From Branchiostoma floridae (lineage: Eukaryota; Chordata; Leptocardii; Amphioxiformes; Branchiostomatidae): a DNA stretch of 64,000 nucleotides. Positions 1 through 11,735 of the stretch are shown one piece after another (positions within the stretch are counted from its first letter, which is position 1; each line of letters opens with the position of its first letter). Under the pieces are notes generated by a model that ran no database searches, was not told the DNA's origin, and saw nothing but the letters and a program-made list of their open reading frames with translations. The DNA lies in contig NC_049985.1 of assembly GCF_000003815.2 (NCBI RefSeq), forward strand, positions 19,445,863 to 19,509,862, written 5' to 3'. The position numbers were made by a program, and so were the translations under genes.

Positions 1-928
1 GCGTTACGACACCATATATGCCGAGGAACAGGTGGGTCGTTAACCCTGTTATCATATAACCTATACCCAAACTGACCCATTTAAGCGACAAATTCCTTTA
101 TAAAACATACATGTTTTATTAAGTACATTGAATAAATTTGAACAGTCAATTTGAACAACATATAACTTGCACGTGAAATGTCTTTCAGTTCCAAGGCTTG
201 AAATAATAACAAAGTCGATTCATTATGTTACAAACTGTTGCACGCTCCGTATTTCTCCACTCGCCCATTCTCCAGTTTTTCAAGTTCGTTCGCATCAGGC
301 GGTAAATCTCTGCCGGCTTTCCTGAGGCATTCCGGGACATGACTTTTTGGACATGACTTGAAATAGATTTTATTGTTTTGAATATTATAGGTAATTTAAT
401 GTTGTTTTGAGACGGCAAATGTTTTCTTTGAACAAAGAAACACGTACTACCGATGTTAATAGAGGAAGCCTTCCCCCCTGCCATGCCTGTACTTATTCCC
501 CTATCTTGGCAGATGGACGATTCCTGGATATCTCATTCTGATTGGCCAGCGTCCTGTTTGTCTGTCCTTCTGATTGGTTCAAACTTTTCAAAAGTCATTA
601 ATGCACGTGTGCATTAATCAAAACGATTAATGCACGTGTGTATAATACGGCGTCATAACCAGCATGAAATGGGGCCTTCTGATTGGTCAACGTCCCCTTA
701 CTATATGATAATATGTAATGAACGCCGTAGCGAACTACTTTCCGGTGTTTGGTACCCAGGCTAATAAACTGCCATTCCAAGGGCACATATGGTGAAGACA
801 CATTCAGGAGATTTTAACCCAGGATCTGGGCTAAACACCTTACCATTACGCAACACATGTCGTCGCCACATGCCCAGTTTGCATCATTTCATGAGCTTTT
901 ATAATATAGACATCCTTGTTTGTCCCAG
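1..928. other. Left-edge sequence, no gene recognised
   Basis: No conserved coding segment is visible in this stretch. Short direct repeats of 'ttaatgcacgtgtg' occur near 598-640. Upstream exons of the lectin-like gene at 929 may lie here or left of the window, because its first visible exon starts in phase 1 and needs a donor exon; I could not identify one. Confidence 0.4.
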
Positions 929-3800
929 ATGACGTCCCAGCTGGTGCTGTAGTTCCACAACCGGTAAGCAACACTACAGACTGTCCGAGGGTCAGTCTGC
1001 AAGGTGACGACACCTACCAACCTTCCCGCATGACAACCTACACCAGGACAAACCAGACCAGCGGCGGCAGGCCTGTCTACGTTAGCGACACGGACAGCCG
1101 AGACTTGCTCTTCTTCCTTGGTGACTGCAACCAGTGGTGGGTTGGGCGCACGATCGGGAAAGACTTCGGCTACGCCTACATCAAAGACTGTGCCATGACA
1201 CCGGACCAGACCAGGCCAGTGTGGGAGCTGTGGGACGGGAGCGGATGGCGGTTCGTCCCGTCGGTTCATGCAACCTGCTTCGGTATGTACTCTGTGTCGT
1301 ACTAAAACAGCAAAAGGTCTCTAGCCATGTTTGTCTTTTAAAGGGGCAGTCCACTTCAGAAGGGGGTGGTGTTTTCCAATAAATAATGTGTCAATGAATA
1401 CACAATCAGCCGAATTTTGTGGAATTCATCTTGGGATGAATTGCGCGATGTGTGTTTTGTAAAACATATGACACTCACTAAACCCAGGCAGACCCTACCC
1501 AGGCATAACTCACACGCATAGACACTTTGTTTATCGGCAATATTTTCTGAATAAATGAGGATCGCTAAGCACACCGAGAAGGCAAATTGCTCATAAGATA
1601 TCAAAGAACACATAAGAAAACGAGATTTCTTAGCGATCCTAAAATTAGTTTTGTAACCTTACCTGAAAGTTTTGCATTGTATTCAGCCATAGGATTAATT
1701 CAGTTAGAAGCTACTTAACACAGTACTTGGGGAGTTTAGTAGAAGACTGAATGCTTTTGAGGCACGTGGAGCAACTGGGTACTCGTATAATGTGAAGTAG
1801 TATGCATTTATTACTTCCTAAAAGTAATATCTGTCGGAAAAGAACAGTCCCGTATGGAGTTGAATGCCCCTTTGAATTTTCGTGTATTACTAATCGTTAC
1901 TTACTGCATTTTTTCATCATAGCTCCTAAGAAGTGGCGTGATGATGCCCGTTGCGGACCGTGGTACCCTGCTGAAGACGGGAGCTCTGCTGAATGCGACC
2001 CGGCAGGTCTCCCATGCTGCTCCCGGTCAAACTGGTGCGGCAACACTGCGGCCCACTGTGACTGTCCGGACTACTGTGTCGACTACAGAAACATAGGTAC
2101 CTTATTGGAACTTGCAAAATATCGCTTTGTCGTTATCAGAAATGATTAACCCTTAAACCACCACAACTTTTTTACGACTAATCTTACCGTATGGGGTCAA
2201 AACTGACCCCATAACCTTAAGTTCGAATACATTTTTTATTGATGACTCTTTTTGTGATTTGTACATAATTATAGTTTCATCAATCTATGGGACATTTGTG
2301 GGACATTTTGACATGATTAGGTTTCAATAATTCCAAGTCATTATCATAATCTATGCAAGATGTCATAAGGACCACATTTTGCACTAACCGCATTCAGACC
2401 GGGGAGGAGATTTTTTTAATGTCTGTACCATCTAGAACGTCGTATATCGTCCATGAAAGTCAAGACTACGCTAGGGCCACCAAACTTGGTGCCTTTTCAG
2501 AAAATGTTAAAAAAGTAAGTTTGCCAATTCTCATGTTGCCATGGCAACGGAATTCGGACAGGCATATCATTAACAAAATTGGCTAATTTAGGTTTAACCC
2601 TATTCAGACCGGGCTTTTTTGGTCATCCCTGGACCGGGGGGGGGGGGGGCTTTTGAGGCCCTCCACTTCTAAGTCCTCTAACTCTTGAACGACGTGCCGT
2701 AAGGCCACCAAATTTTCAGGACATGATATCGACATAATATATGACGTATAATTGACGTTTGACGTTACGATGATGTACGATGACGTAATTATGACGTCAT
2801 CAATTTGATTATATTGGCCGGACCCATGAAAAAAGGGTATTCTCAGAAAACTTCAAGTTATACAACAAAAATGTAACAACAAGTCCAGATAACAGAATAA
2901 TAATGTTTATTACGACTTGTATTGCCTATAGCAACATCGATGACGTCATAATGACGTCATAAAATGACGTCATGCACATCTAAGATACGAGTTAGGCTCC
3001 GCCATATTATATCCACCACCTTGAATTTTTAAAAGTACTTTTTTTACAACAAAAAATCACAAAGGGCAATGTAAATACACTAAATTCATTCATTTAGATG
3101 GTTTTTGATGAAAAAATACCAGGTAGTTACAAATTTTAAGGGATAATTAGCTTGTTATTCTTGATCTGGCCATACGGTCCGCCATATTGGATTTTGGGCT
3201 GATGACGTCATCAAATTAGCATAATTTATGCATATATAATTATGAAAGATATGCTAAATTATATAATATTTTATTTATGTAATAAAATAGCAGTAATATA
3301 GCAAATAAATGTGAAAAATACATTGTTAGAACCAAAAATAGTGATTTTTGGCAAAACTGCCTGTCAGCAAACGGTTGCCATGGCAACACGGAAAAATGGA
3401 ATATTGGTCAAACTTCTTAAAATTGTTGCCAACAATATTTTAGGAAAACTCACCAAATTTGGTGGCTTTAGCGTAAGGCGTTCTTGCGTTATAGGACATC
3501 GAAAATGGCGCGGGCCTCAAAAGCCCCCCCCCCCCTCCGGTCTGAATAGGGTTAAAAAGGGTTTAATATGACACTGCTAATGATAAACCTCTCGTCTGTA
3601 ACAGAAGTCAATCTTGCCCTGGGAAAGTCAGCGTTCCAAACTACCACTTTCTATGAGGCCAATGGGTTTGCCAGCCATGCCGTAGACGGGAAGACCAATA
3701 CCTGGTATCGTGATGGATCATGTACACACACGGCAGATACCCCGGGGGAGTATAACCCAGCCTGGTGGGTGGACCTTGGGCAATCGTATAAGATCGGCAG
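929..3800 (+). CDS. Lectin-like extracellular protein with FTP (F5/8C) domain, partial gene (3 exons seen)
   Basis: Three exons join in one frame: 929-1282, 1923-2096 and 3605-3800, with AG acceptors and GT donors (gtatgt, gtacct, gtatgt). The first two junctions are phase 1, as is the incoming one. Exon 1 encodes a module with GRPVYVSDT, CNQWWVG and FGYAYIKDC and four cysteines; I do not know a family name for it. Exon 2 encodes a 58-residue Cys-rich module with PCCSRSNWCGNT and HCDCP, resembling hevein-type chitin-binding folds. Exon 3 is the N-terminal half of a fucolectin/tachylectin-4/pentraxin-like (FTP) domain: VNLALGKSAFQT, SCTHT, WWVDLG. The second half of that domain should follow in phase 2 but is absent before the CA repeat and assembly gap; compare the full domain split the same way at 46915-48031. 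Likely an extracellular glycan-binding protein. Both ends are missing, so signal peptide or membrane anchor is unknown. Confidence 0.75.
2380..2593. mobile_element. Partial copy of the TTAA/CCCTATTCAGACCGG MITE
   Basis: The sequence begins with a variant end (actaaccgcattcagaccgg) and shares internal phrases with the full element next to it, such as 'ccaccaaacttggtg' and 'gttgccatggcaac'. It abuts the full copy at 2598 directly, so two relatives lie in tandem inside the second intron of the lectin-like gene. Confidence 0.6.
2598..3551. mobile_element. piggyBac-like MITE, full-length copy
   Basis: The 954-bp element starts ccctattcagaccgg and ends ccggtctgaataggg, and TTAA flanks both sides (2594-2597 and 3552-3555). 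A TTAA target duplication with termini starting CCC(T) is the hallmark of the piggyBac superfamily. It contains repeated cgtcat motifs and no transposase reading frame, so it is non-autonomous. Other copies are at 15334, 25396, 43660 and 51753. Confidence 0.85.
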
Positions 3801-3834
3801 GTATGTGTACAGCTTTTATGAACGTATCAGATAT

Positions 3835-4148
3835 TATACACCCATACACACACGCGCACACACACACACACACACACACGCACACACACAAGCACACACA
3901 CACACACAAGCACACACGTGCATACATACAAATACACACGCACACAGAAATACAGACACACATACATATACACACATACACACACATACATATAGACACA
4001 TACATAAATACATATACGTATACATACATATACACATACATACATATACATACACATACATACATACATACATGTACATACACATACATACATATAAACA
4101 CATACACACATACACACAAGCGCAAACATACACACACACTCAACACAC
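3835..4148. repeat. CA/ACAT microsatellite beside the gap
   Basis: The stretch is almost pure (ca)n and (cata)n runs ending at the N block. Long open frames of His-Thr or Cys-Val repeats through it are artefacts. Its complement (TG) also begins right after exon 1 of the intact UGT gene at 28490, so this may be intron 1 of the truncated UGT copy. Confidence 0.9.
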
Positions 4149-4248
4149 NNNNNNNNNNNNNNNNNNNNNNNNNNNNNNNNNNNNNNNNNNNNNNNNNNNN
4201 NNNNNNNNNNNNNNNNNNNNNNNNNNNNNNNNNNNNNNNNNNNNNNNN
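4149..4248. other. Assembly gap (100 N)
   Basis: Exactly 100 N, the usual placeholder for a gap of unknown size. It interrupts the minus-strand UGT exon and separates it from the CA repeat. Confidence 0.98.
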
Positions 4249-4619
4249 AGGAGATCGCAGTGTTGAGTCCAGCATTTGAACGCCTCTTGAAAGTGTTGAA
4301 AAATACGGAACACAGACTGGTTAGATATCTCGCTCATCTGGCCTGTGAGGGTTTCTACCCGCGCAAAGCTTCTCTGGTCATCGAATGAATCAAACCGCAA
4401 GTCCGGCCTCTCCGCCCGACGTTTGGCCACGATGTCCTGGGAGACGACGGCGGTGACATCGTGACCCCTCGCCGCCAAAGCCTGGCCGACTGACGCTAGA
4501 GGGAACCAGTGGCTGCCCGCTATGGCCGGCGGGACAATGAGAACCCTCTCCGCACCGATAACGTGAACTCCCAGGCATATCACCACACATAACAGTACGT
4601 ACCGTGATACAGTCTCCAT
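4249..4619 (-). CDS. UDP-glucuronosyltransferase N-terminal fragment, cut by assembly gap
   Basis: The minus strand opens with METVSRYVLLC at 4619 and gives about 123 residues matching the start of the intact UGT at 27634, with roughly 20 substitutions by eye. It keeps the hydrophobic signal peptide, the catalytic-histidine motif GSHWFPL and RGHDV. The frame runs open into the N block with no stop, so damage is not proven; the rest of exon 1 (about 480 bases) may simply be missing from the assembly. About 300 bases upstream also match the UGT promoter region at 27330-27630. No downstream exons are found to the left, where a plus-strand lectin exon lies instead. It could be a functional paralogue, a partial duplicate or a mis-join. 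Confidence 0.8.
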
Positions 4620-4960
4620 TGCGTTGGGCTAGCCAAAGCACAAACCGGAAGTAGTTCGCGATATGTGACCGTGAAGCTCCGAACGTGTTTCGAATATTGT
4701 TGGCAGGTCTTTAAAGATGGAAACAAGTTGACAAAGGCGTCTGTGTTCCTCTGACAATAACACTAAAATTTGTAACGCTCTGTAGACTTGTTTTTACCTG
4801 GAATATTCAGGAGTGAGTCGTCCTCTCGTTGAAACATGTGCGTGGTGAGTGCTTTCGCAAAATGGCCGATCGGACGATGACCTGTGCGTTAGCACAGGAG
4901 GTCGTTGCTATAGTGATGACATGAGGTCATCAGCCTCGAGTGATATCCAAGCAGATGTGA

Positions 4961-5819
4961 GGATCCGGCTCTTTCTTGGTGTTTTTATACCTGTTTTGTA
5001 ACATTTCCTTTTTTTTAAATTTTTTTTACCGGTAGGAAAAGTAATATCAGACAGGATCGAAGCTACATGAAATGCTTCTATAAACTTCTTAAACGCACAT
5101 GTACTTCTTTATTACATATATTGTATATAAAAGTCCAAGTTTCCATCTTAACACATTATAGATTGTAAAGATACATGCCTGTGGCACTCAGTGTAAAATT
5201 CCGATTGTTTACCACTAGGGGGACCATTGCATTTTTGCATAATTTATGCAAATTAGGCCCTTAATTTCATAGTTGGCATATGTTAATTTCCGTTGCCCTG
5301 AATTCTAGATATCACTCGTTCTCATTGAAATGTAACGAATGACATTTTTGGGTCTAAATTCTAAAAATAAATCGTCTTTATTTTCAATGAAATCTACCTG
5401 GTTGTTTAGGAAAATTCCTCTTTCAACCATACCCGGAAAATGGCAACTTATCATTTTTGGTCCCATTGGTTAGGAAAAGGGCCTGGTTAGCTGGTTTCAT
5501 CACCTGCCGAACAATCATTTCTGTGAACTGAATTGTTACATTTTTGGCTACTATTTGAGTTTTTCGTTTCTTCTCAGGCGACAGCCATTTCCTAGGGGTT
5601 GAAATCCCAACCGTGGCTGTGATAATCTTCTAAGCCATCAACCAATACGAATGTTGTTGTGCATATTTTGTAAAACATTTCAGGGGTTGTGGAAAAGTCA
5701 AGGAACCAGTGAAATTGTCTAAAATTTGCTGCATATAAAGTCGCAAAGGCAGTCGACAGCATTTTTTACATTTAAGTGAGAACGAGTCATATGTCACCTG
5801 TATCAAAGTCTAATTTGTA
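4961..5819. other. Non-coding part of duplication arm A
   Basis: No gene is seen. Only 5205-5290 is clearly matched in arm B. A motif 'actcgttctca' recurs in inverted orientation near 5317 and 5770, suggesting the ends of an unclassified insertion that is absent from arm B. Confidence 0.4.
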
Positions 5820-6017
5820 ATACCCCCTCACATTAGGCGAAAATGGATCGGACGACGAGTCTGCGAGCTCTAAATTACGAGGAGGCATGACCCTGACGGA
5901 AAGGGGGAAACTCTGCCATTTCTTCGTAGGCATCAGGGCCTAATGCCTCCTCGTAATTTAGTTTAGAGCCTGCAGACTCGTCGTCTGATCGATTTTCGCC
6001 TAATGTTAGGGGGTGTA
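5820..6017. mobile_element. Foldback MITE (cacattaggcgaaaat family)
   Basis: About 198 bp. Left arm cattaggcgaaaat...gacgacgagtctgc is mirrored by the right arm gcagactcgtcgtc...attttcgcctaatg. The arms occupy most of the element. A related element is at 58043-58279. It is absent from arm B of the inverted duplication. Confidence 0.75.
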
Positions 6018-6558
6018 AGAAAACAGTACCTAAATAATTTCATCAAAACTAGACAGGAAACTTAGCCACGTGTACCTTGTGTAGAACACAGATGCTATAC
6101 AGTATTGATTAGGATGTTGAGCTTTTTTCTATTTTTATATTTTGTGCTCTGTGTAATAATGATACAAATAGTTATCGTCATCTATTTTATATTGTACCAT
6201 GTACAGTTCGGCTAATAATTTTGTTTTTATATATGTATACTTGTTTTGACTTGTTGTGACCGGTACTTAGCTCGATTGGGCAAAACTGTACAATAAAGGT
6301 CTTCATTCATCCATTATAAATGGTGATGCTTCACTTTAGGCGTAGACACTTTCTATCCCACAACTAAATCATCATTGGACACGAACCAAATCATACTCCT
6401 ATTTCTCCAGGTATCCTATTACACCACTTCTTCCTTAAATCTTGACACCCTGTAATCAATAAACACGTAAGTGCGGATGCACACCAAAACAAGCAAACCA
6501 ACACACCAACTGACTACAGTACTATTCGTTTGTTTTACTTGTGTAGCTATAGCTACAC
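6018..6558. other. LINE-3'-end-like sequence and duplication block
   Basis: 6100-6315 ends with an AATAAA-like signal and 'cattcattcatcc', a tail resembling the 3' ends of CR1/L2-type LINEs; this is an inference. 6340-6545 is the inverted partner of 25095-25320. No coding segment seen. Confidence 0.4.
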
Positions 6559-6760
6559 TCCAAGCAGAGGTTAGGCTCCGGCTGTTTTTTTAACGTTTTG
6601 TTGACGTTTTTAGTCGTTTTTTTTCTATTTTGTTTGCATTGTATCTGGTATTGTCAAAAACTAAGTTTGGCTGGCCTACTTCAAGAAAAATGACAAAATA
6701 AAAAGCCCGAAGAAAACGACTAGAAAAACGTTAAAAAAATACTGGCTGACTACACTCCTT
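6559..6760. mobile_element. Foldback MITE (tccaagcagaggttagg family), copy 1
   Basis: The left terminus tccaagcagaggttaggct is partly mirrored on the right, where the arm is degraded. The interior shares 'gtattgtcaaaaactaag' with copy 2 at 24848 (inverted). Copy 3 at 61248 is shorter but has near-perfect arms. Confidence 0.75.
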
Positions 6761-7224
6761 GGCCAGTTTGGTACTATCCTATACCATTGTAGGTCTACTT
6801 GGGGATTAGGTTTGTGCCCTTAGCATAAAGGTTGTAATATTACACGTGAACGTATATATCCAAGGGGGCGTGACATTCTTGGTACATCTAATCTGAAAAG
6901 TTACGTTCTTTATAACAAGCATTTTGCAAAAATGCCCCTTTAAAAGCTGCACTCCTGGACATTTAACCACATGCATGGCACAACATAGATTCTACCATAA
7001 TATATACAATAGTAGCATTATCATGTCATTATCAAGATATGAATTAGTTACTAGCATTAGGCATAATCATAGTACAATGTCACAAAAAGAAGAAAAAAAT
7101 GTGCGTTGGCAATATTAATGTGTCAGTGAACTGGACAGGTTTTAACTGCCGCCTCATAATGCTTATGTCACATTTTAAAGCGGGGGCCCGACTGGACTGT
7201 TTGTAAATAGAAAGATAAAAATGT
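6761..7224. other. Gap between repeats, no gene seen
   Basis: Includes 'gtgcccttagcataaagg' near 6815, which looks like an eroded end of the GCTAAGGGCAC foldback family. Nothing else was recognised. Confidence 0.35.
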
Positions 7225-8110
7225 ATGCATAAAAGTACATACAAAACAGATGAGAATGTAAAACACGCTTTACAAGCCAAACTGAACCGCGAATCGCAAT
7301 GGACTAGGAAAATGCAGAAATGGGGTATTGGAAAGTGTCACACCATCCACCAGCAAGCCATCCATGCGGCAAAGGACTCAGAATGGACATCAATACCTAA
7401 ACATGTCAAACAACAAGTCACAGATATGCGTCATGACGTCTGGAGTAAACATCAGGAAAACCTTCTACAGCAAGGGCAGATGCTACAACTGCTGGAGGAA
7501 GAAAAATGCGACCTGACATGGCGGTCCGCTATGTACAACCTGCCGAGGGGTATCCTCAGTTTCGCTGTGCGTGCCTCCATCGACGCCCTCCCCACACTCT
7601 GTAACCTGACCACTTGGGGAAAACGTAACACTGACAGGTGTAGACACAACGGGGAAACACTCCACCACGTTCTGAACCACTGCGGTGTCGCTCTCCAACA
7701 AGGACGATACACATTCAGACACAACTCAGTATTGAAGCACATAACACATAACAGACACCATCGTAGAGTCCATTGACCCCTCTCTGATCAACGCCACCAT
7801 CTATGCGAACATAAAATGCTACACGACTAACGGAGGTACCATCCCGGTCCATACACTACCCACTACCCAAAAACCAGACTTGGTCATCTACTTACCAGAA
7901 CAGAAGACCATCCACGTACATGAACTGGCTATACCCTTCGAAAAGAACATTAAAGTCAGCCATGACCGGAAGGTCAATAAGTACTGCGCCCTAGTGACAG
8001 ACTTGAGAACTACAGGCATTTCAGCCACTCTCACCTGTTTTGAGATCGGGTCCAGGGAACTCATCACACCAGACAACAAAATACTCTTTTCAAGGACATT
8101 AGCCGTATAG
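7225..8110 (+). pseudogene. 5'-truncated RLE-type non-LTR retrotransposon remnant
   Basis: Two plus-strand frames join across a frameshift near 7755. The first (7225-7776) includes PRGILSFAVRASIDALPT and a Cys/His-knuckle-like segment GETLHHVLNHC. The second resumes as TIVESIDPSL and continues through KPDLVIYL, then VHELAIPFEKNI and FEIGSRELIT. A Cys/His knuckle followed by a PD...E-type restriction-like endonuclease at the C terminus is the architecture of R2/NeSL/Hero-class LINEs. The reverse transcriptase is missing. The frameshift and truncation mark it as dead. Confidence 0.7.
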
Positions 8111-8479
8111 CAATACTGCCATCCTACGCTGTATGGAATGCGCGCCATGAGCCACACTGGCAGGCGGACACACTGCTGTAGAAACCAGCTATCTCTTTCT
8201 ATGAAATTTGGGTTATGACATACTTTCTCCCTTCCAAGCTATGCAAAATATATCAATAGTGATATATTTTGATAACTGAAAAACAAAATATTGATTTCAA
8301 ATGTAATTCAGACGCCTTACAATATGATTTTAAGGTAATGATGAGACAAACCTCTGTGCAATATCATTTGATAATATGTCTTGTGTTGATCTGTCAATAC
8401 ACCCCTGCATGCTTGGTCAGTATTGACCAGCGTGACCTGGGAAAAATGTACCTTTCTTTCATCTACGAATAAAGAATGA
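8111..8479. other. No gene recognised
   Basis: AT-rich sequence after the RLE-LINE remnant, probably including its 3' untranslated tail. No conserved motif seen. Confidence 0.35.
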
Positions 8480-8800
8480 TTATACATACATGCTCCTTAC
8501 GTATAGTGTTGTTAGGCGTCTTTTATGCCATACATTTCGTTCTCAAAAGGTGCCCAGCCAGGCCCCACTTTGGAGTATGACGTAGGCCTGAATCTGACGG
8601 CTAAATACCGGCATGACGACAGTCTTGGGTAGGGGGGTTATTAGCCGGAGGGGGGGGGGGTTAACGTTTAGGTCCAACACGTTTACACTGTGTGGATGGA
8701 AAATTCCGCTGCATAAAATGCGCATGCGCTAGTAACTGTATTGGCATAGATAATGATCCCATGGCAAACCTGTTCGACAAGAGGTCACTAATCTGAGTGT
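8480..8800. repeat. Dispersed repeat R1, uninterrupted copy
   Basis: This segment matches sequence around 13955-14100 and then 15185-15330 (shared phrases 'catacatttcgttc', 'gatggaaaattcc', 'gaaatgcgcatgc' with small changes). It lacks the 3.8-kb and 1.1-kb insertions present in the other copy, so it serves as an empty-site comparator. Confidence 0.65.
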
Positions 8801-9700
8801 CATTAGCTTGACCAGATACAGTAAATTTCAAAATGTTTGCACCACAAAATACGTTTTCACAAAATATATTTCTACTAAACTTTGGAATCGTTCCAACTGC
8901 GAACTTACACTCCACACGAAAGCTCGTTTCCTCTCTTTACTGTGAATTTCTTAAGTCTCCGCAAAAATGAGTTGGTGATTACGGTGATAATTGCGCAACA
9001 GATAGACCTAAAGTCTGGGACACGCCTGTCTGACAATTTGCCTTCCAGTCAAATTAATTCTTTCGCAGTCGGAGCTCTACGGTATACGGGACACCTCAAA
9101 GGTATCGTCAGACAGTCTTTTAATGTTATTTTACCATAGTATTGTATAATTCACGTTTACTTTACGTCAAATTTTACAAAGCGCTTTTTGCTCTAGATAT
9201 GTTTGACGGTCCGACTAGATAATATCATAACTCACCATACTACATTACCCTTTGTGACAGATACCCCCCCCCCCCTTTCCACTTGGACGGCGCTCTCGCC
9301 GCGCTCTCTCTGTGACCTAAAATTAGACAAATCGCTCAACGATTACTGTAGAAAAGAAACGAATCTTTTTACACTTTGTGTGTTTCGTTGTCTTCTCGGT
9401 CAAACTTTTACGTTTTGTATGATATGCCCAGTGTGAAAGCAAAAGTCACACATGTCCTTGTGAAGTCGCAGTGAGAACGCAGCGCGATCGCTTTCTAGTT
9501 GAAAGGGGGCCTGAGTGAGACACATTTCCGTCAACTTATTGAGATGTGCAGTTTTGTATATATCTTTAGTTACTAGTAGTTTGTACACTCAATTAAAACA
9601 ATGCCTTAGGATTCAAGGATTCTGTCTCAGACATTTAAAGGTAGATGTCGAAAGTCATATGATAAGCCTTCAAACTCGAGCAGATTTGTACTGAACAGTA
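8801..9700. other. No gene recognised
   Basis: Several short open frames exist but none has recognisable motifs or convincing splice context. Confidence 0.35.
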
Positions 9701-10014
9701 TAAAGGTGGGGTCACACCTGCGTATATATTTAGGTCCGTATGAGGCGCGCATGGGAGTATTTACCTCCACCAGGCTCCACAGGTCGTTGGAAAAATAATA
9801 GAAATTGGACAAACGTAAACAGGTAACATGTCAGACGAGTTAGCTGGGTCGCTAACCATACTTCTCGGTTAGCTAACTCATCTGGCATGTTATGTATCTA
9901 TATTTGTCCAATTTGTACTATTTTCCCCGCGACCTGTGGAGCCTGCTAGAGACTAAGAGCTTCAAACGCACCTCAAACGGACTTGAATACATACGCATGT
10001 GTGACCCCACGTTA
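9701..10014. mobile_element. Foldback element (aggtggggtcacac family), copy 1
   Basis: Left arm aggtggggtcacac...tgcgtatatattta is mirrored on the right by atacgcatgtgtgacccca. A central inverted pair (gttagctgggtcgc / ggttagctaactc) forms a second stem. Copies are at 57670, 58738 and 59779. Confidence 0.8.
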
Positions 10015-11209
10015 AGCTTTTATTCCCGGACAGATCTAAATTTTATTTGAATCGCTCGCACAGGGAATGCTGTTTTTCTACACACACACAAACACACATA
10101 CACACAAATGCTACCCAAATTATGAACTTCTTCATATTAATGACATTCTATTTACGATATATGTAGTGTAGTTTACACTGTGCGAAAGGGTGTGATTTCC
10201 GGACAAAGTCGGAGTTGACATATTTTTGGACATGCTAAATATTCGGACTGTGTCCGGGCACGATGTTCAATATTTCCCATATCTGGAAATATCATGAGTC
10301 AGGAATTGTCTTGTTATGTATCCGGACAAATAAGACTTTCCTGCTTTTCAAGATACGCGCCATTGACGTTTCTTGCCTCCGAATACGTGAAATGTTCTAC
10401 ATTCTTTACATATCCAAGGTCCATATATTTCGATAAGGAATACCCGGACAAATTAGGAGTTTGCACGAAGCATGATGTGCATTATTTCTGGGCCATTGTC
10501 AGATGACATTTTCAATTCATTATGTCTCAGAATATCATGAGCCATGAAATGTTTCAGCACATGCCCGGACGGATAGAATTTCCCGTTCTTCCGAATACGT
10601 GTCAGGGACGTTTCATGTTTTCGAATTCATACTATTTTCTTTTCTTTCCATTTACCAGACATATCCGCGATATTCCATGGATTAGTTTTAGGACAGATTC
10701 GAAGTTAGCATATTCTGACCGTTGCCGATAAAGGCATTCTATACGTGAATTGTGAATCGGTGATTGTTTTATTGCGCATCTGAACAAATAAGACTGCATT
10801 TTTTTTGCCGAAATTTTCGCTCCTTCCGAATTCATATTCCGTTCCATTTACGACAGATGTCCAAAACAGAAACATTCCAGAGATCAGTTTTCGGACCACT
10901 TAATGGTTAACAAATTACTTTTCTTGTCATACATGAATCTGAGATTGTTTTGTTGGGTATCCTTAAAAAGGTTTCCTATCTTGTCAAATACACGTCATTA
11001 ACGTTTTTGCTTCTGTATATGTGTTTTTATTCTACAACGAGTATGCCCGATGTCAATGTATGTTTACTCTTTAATTTTCTGGTAATTGAAGCTTAGGCTT
11101 CCATATACATGTGCAAATATACTGACATCGACATTTACAATCAAATGACACAGAAAGCAATCTTTGCGATGGTAACAATTATGAGTCAAGTATTATTGTT
11201 TCTTTGCAT

Positions 11210-11735
11210 ATCCGGACAATATCTTGAACAAAGTTCAGTCAAAATACTCCACCCCAGCGGTGCAGTTTGGGATAGGTCCATATCCGGACAATATCATGAA
11301 TAAAGTTCAGTCAAAACACTCCACCCCTGCGGTGCAGTTTGGGATAGGTCCATATCCGGACAATATCTTGAAAAAGTTCAGTCAAAACACTCCACCCCAG
11401 CGGTGCAGTTTGGGATAGGTCCATATCCGGACAATATCTTGAAAAAGTTCAGTCAAAACACTCCACACCAGCGGTGCAGTTTGGGATAGGTCCATATCCG
11501 GACAATATCATGACAAAAAGTCACTCATGATATTGAATACCAGCGTTGCTGTGTGGGAATGGCCCATATCCGGACAATATCACGAGGCAACTTCAGTCAA
11601 AACACTCCACACCAGCGGTGCAGTTTGGGATAGGTCCATATCCGGACAATATCATGACAAAAAGTCACTCATGATATTGAATACCAGCGTTGCTGTGTGG
11701 GAATGGCCCATATCCGGACAATATCACGAGGCAAC
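11210..11735. repeat. Subterminal minisatellite, about 70-bp units
   Basis: At least seven units each contain 'atatccggacaatatc' followed by a variable part such as 'gttcagtcaaaac' and 'gcggtgcagtttggg'. The last units alternate between two versions (gttcagtcaaaa and aaaagtcactca), giving a higher-order dimer. Open frames through it are repeats, not a protein. Confidence 0.9.

Larger units (their letters stand above)
4249..6770 (-). repeat. Segmental inverted duplication, arm A
   Basis: Read on the minus strand, blocks match the plus strand of 24848-28010 in the same order: 6760-6559 with 24848-25057; 6530-6340 with 25090-25320; 5290-5205 with 27242-27320; 4925-4640 with 27330-27630; 4619-4249 with 27634-28004. 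The arms differ by indels and by mobile elements found in only one arm. Confidence 0.8.

Noticed and set aside
3710-4279. Open frames of His/Thr/Tyr repeats and frames crossing the N block
   Set aside because: Produced by the CA microsatellite and by translating N; not proteins.
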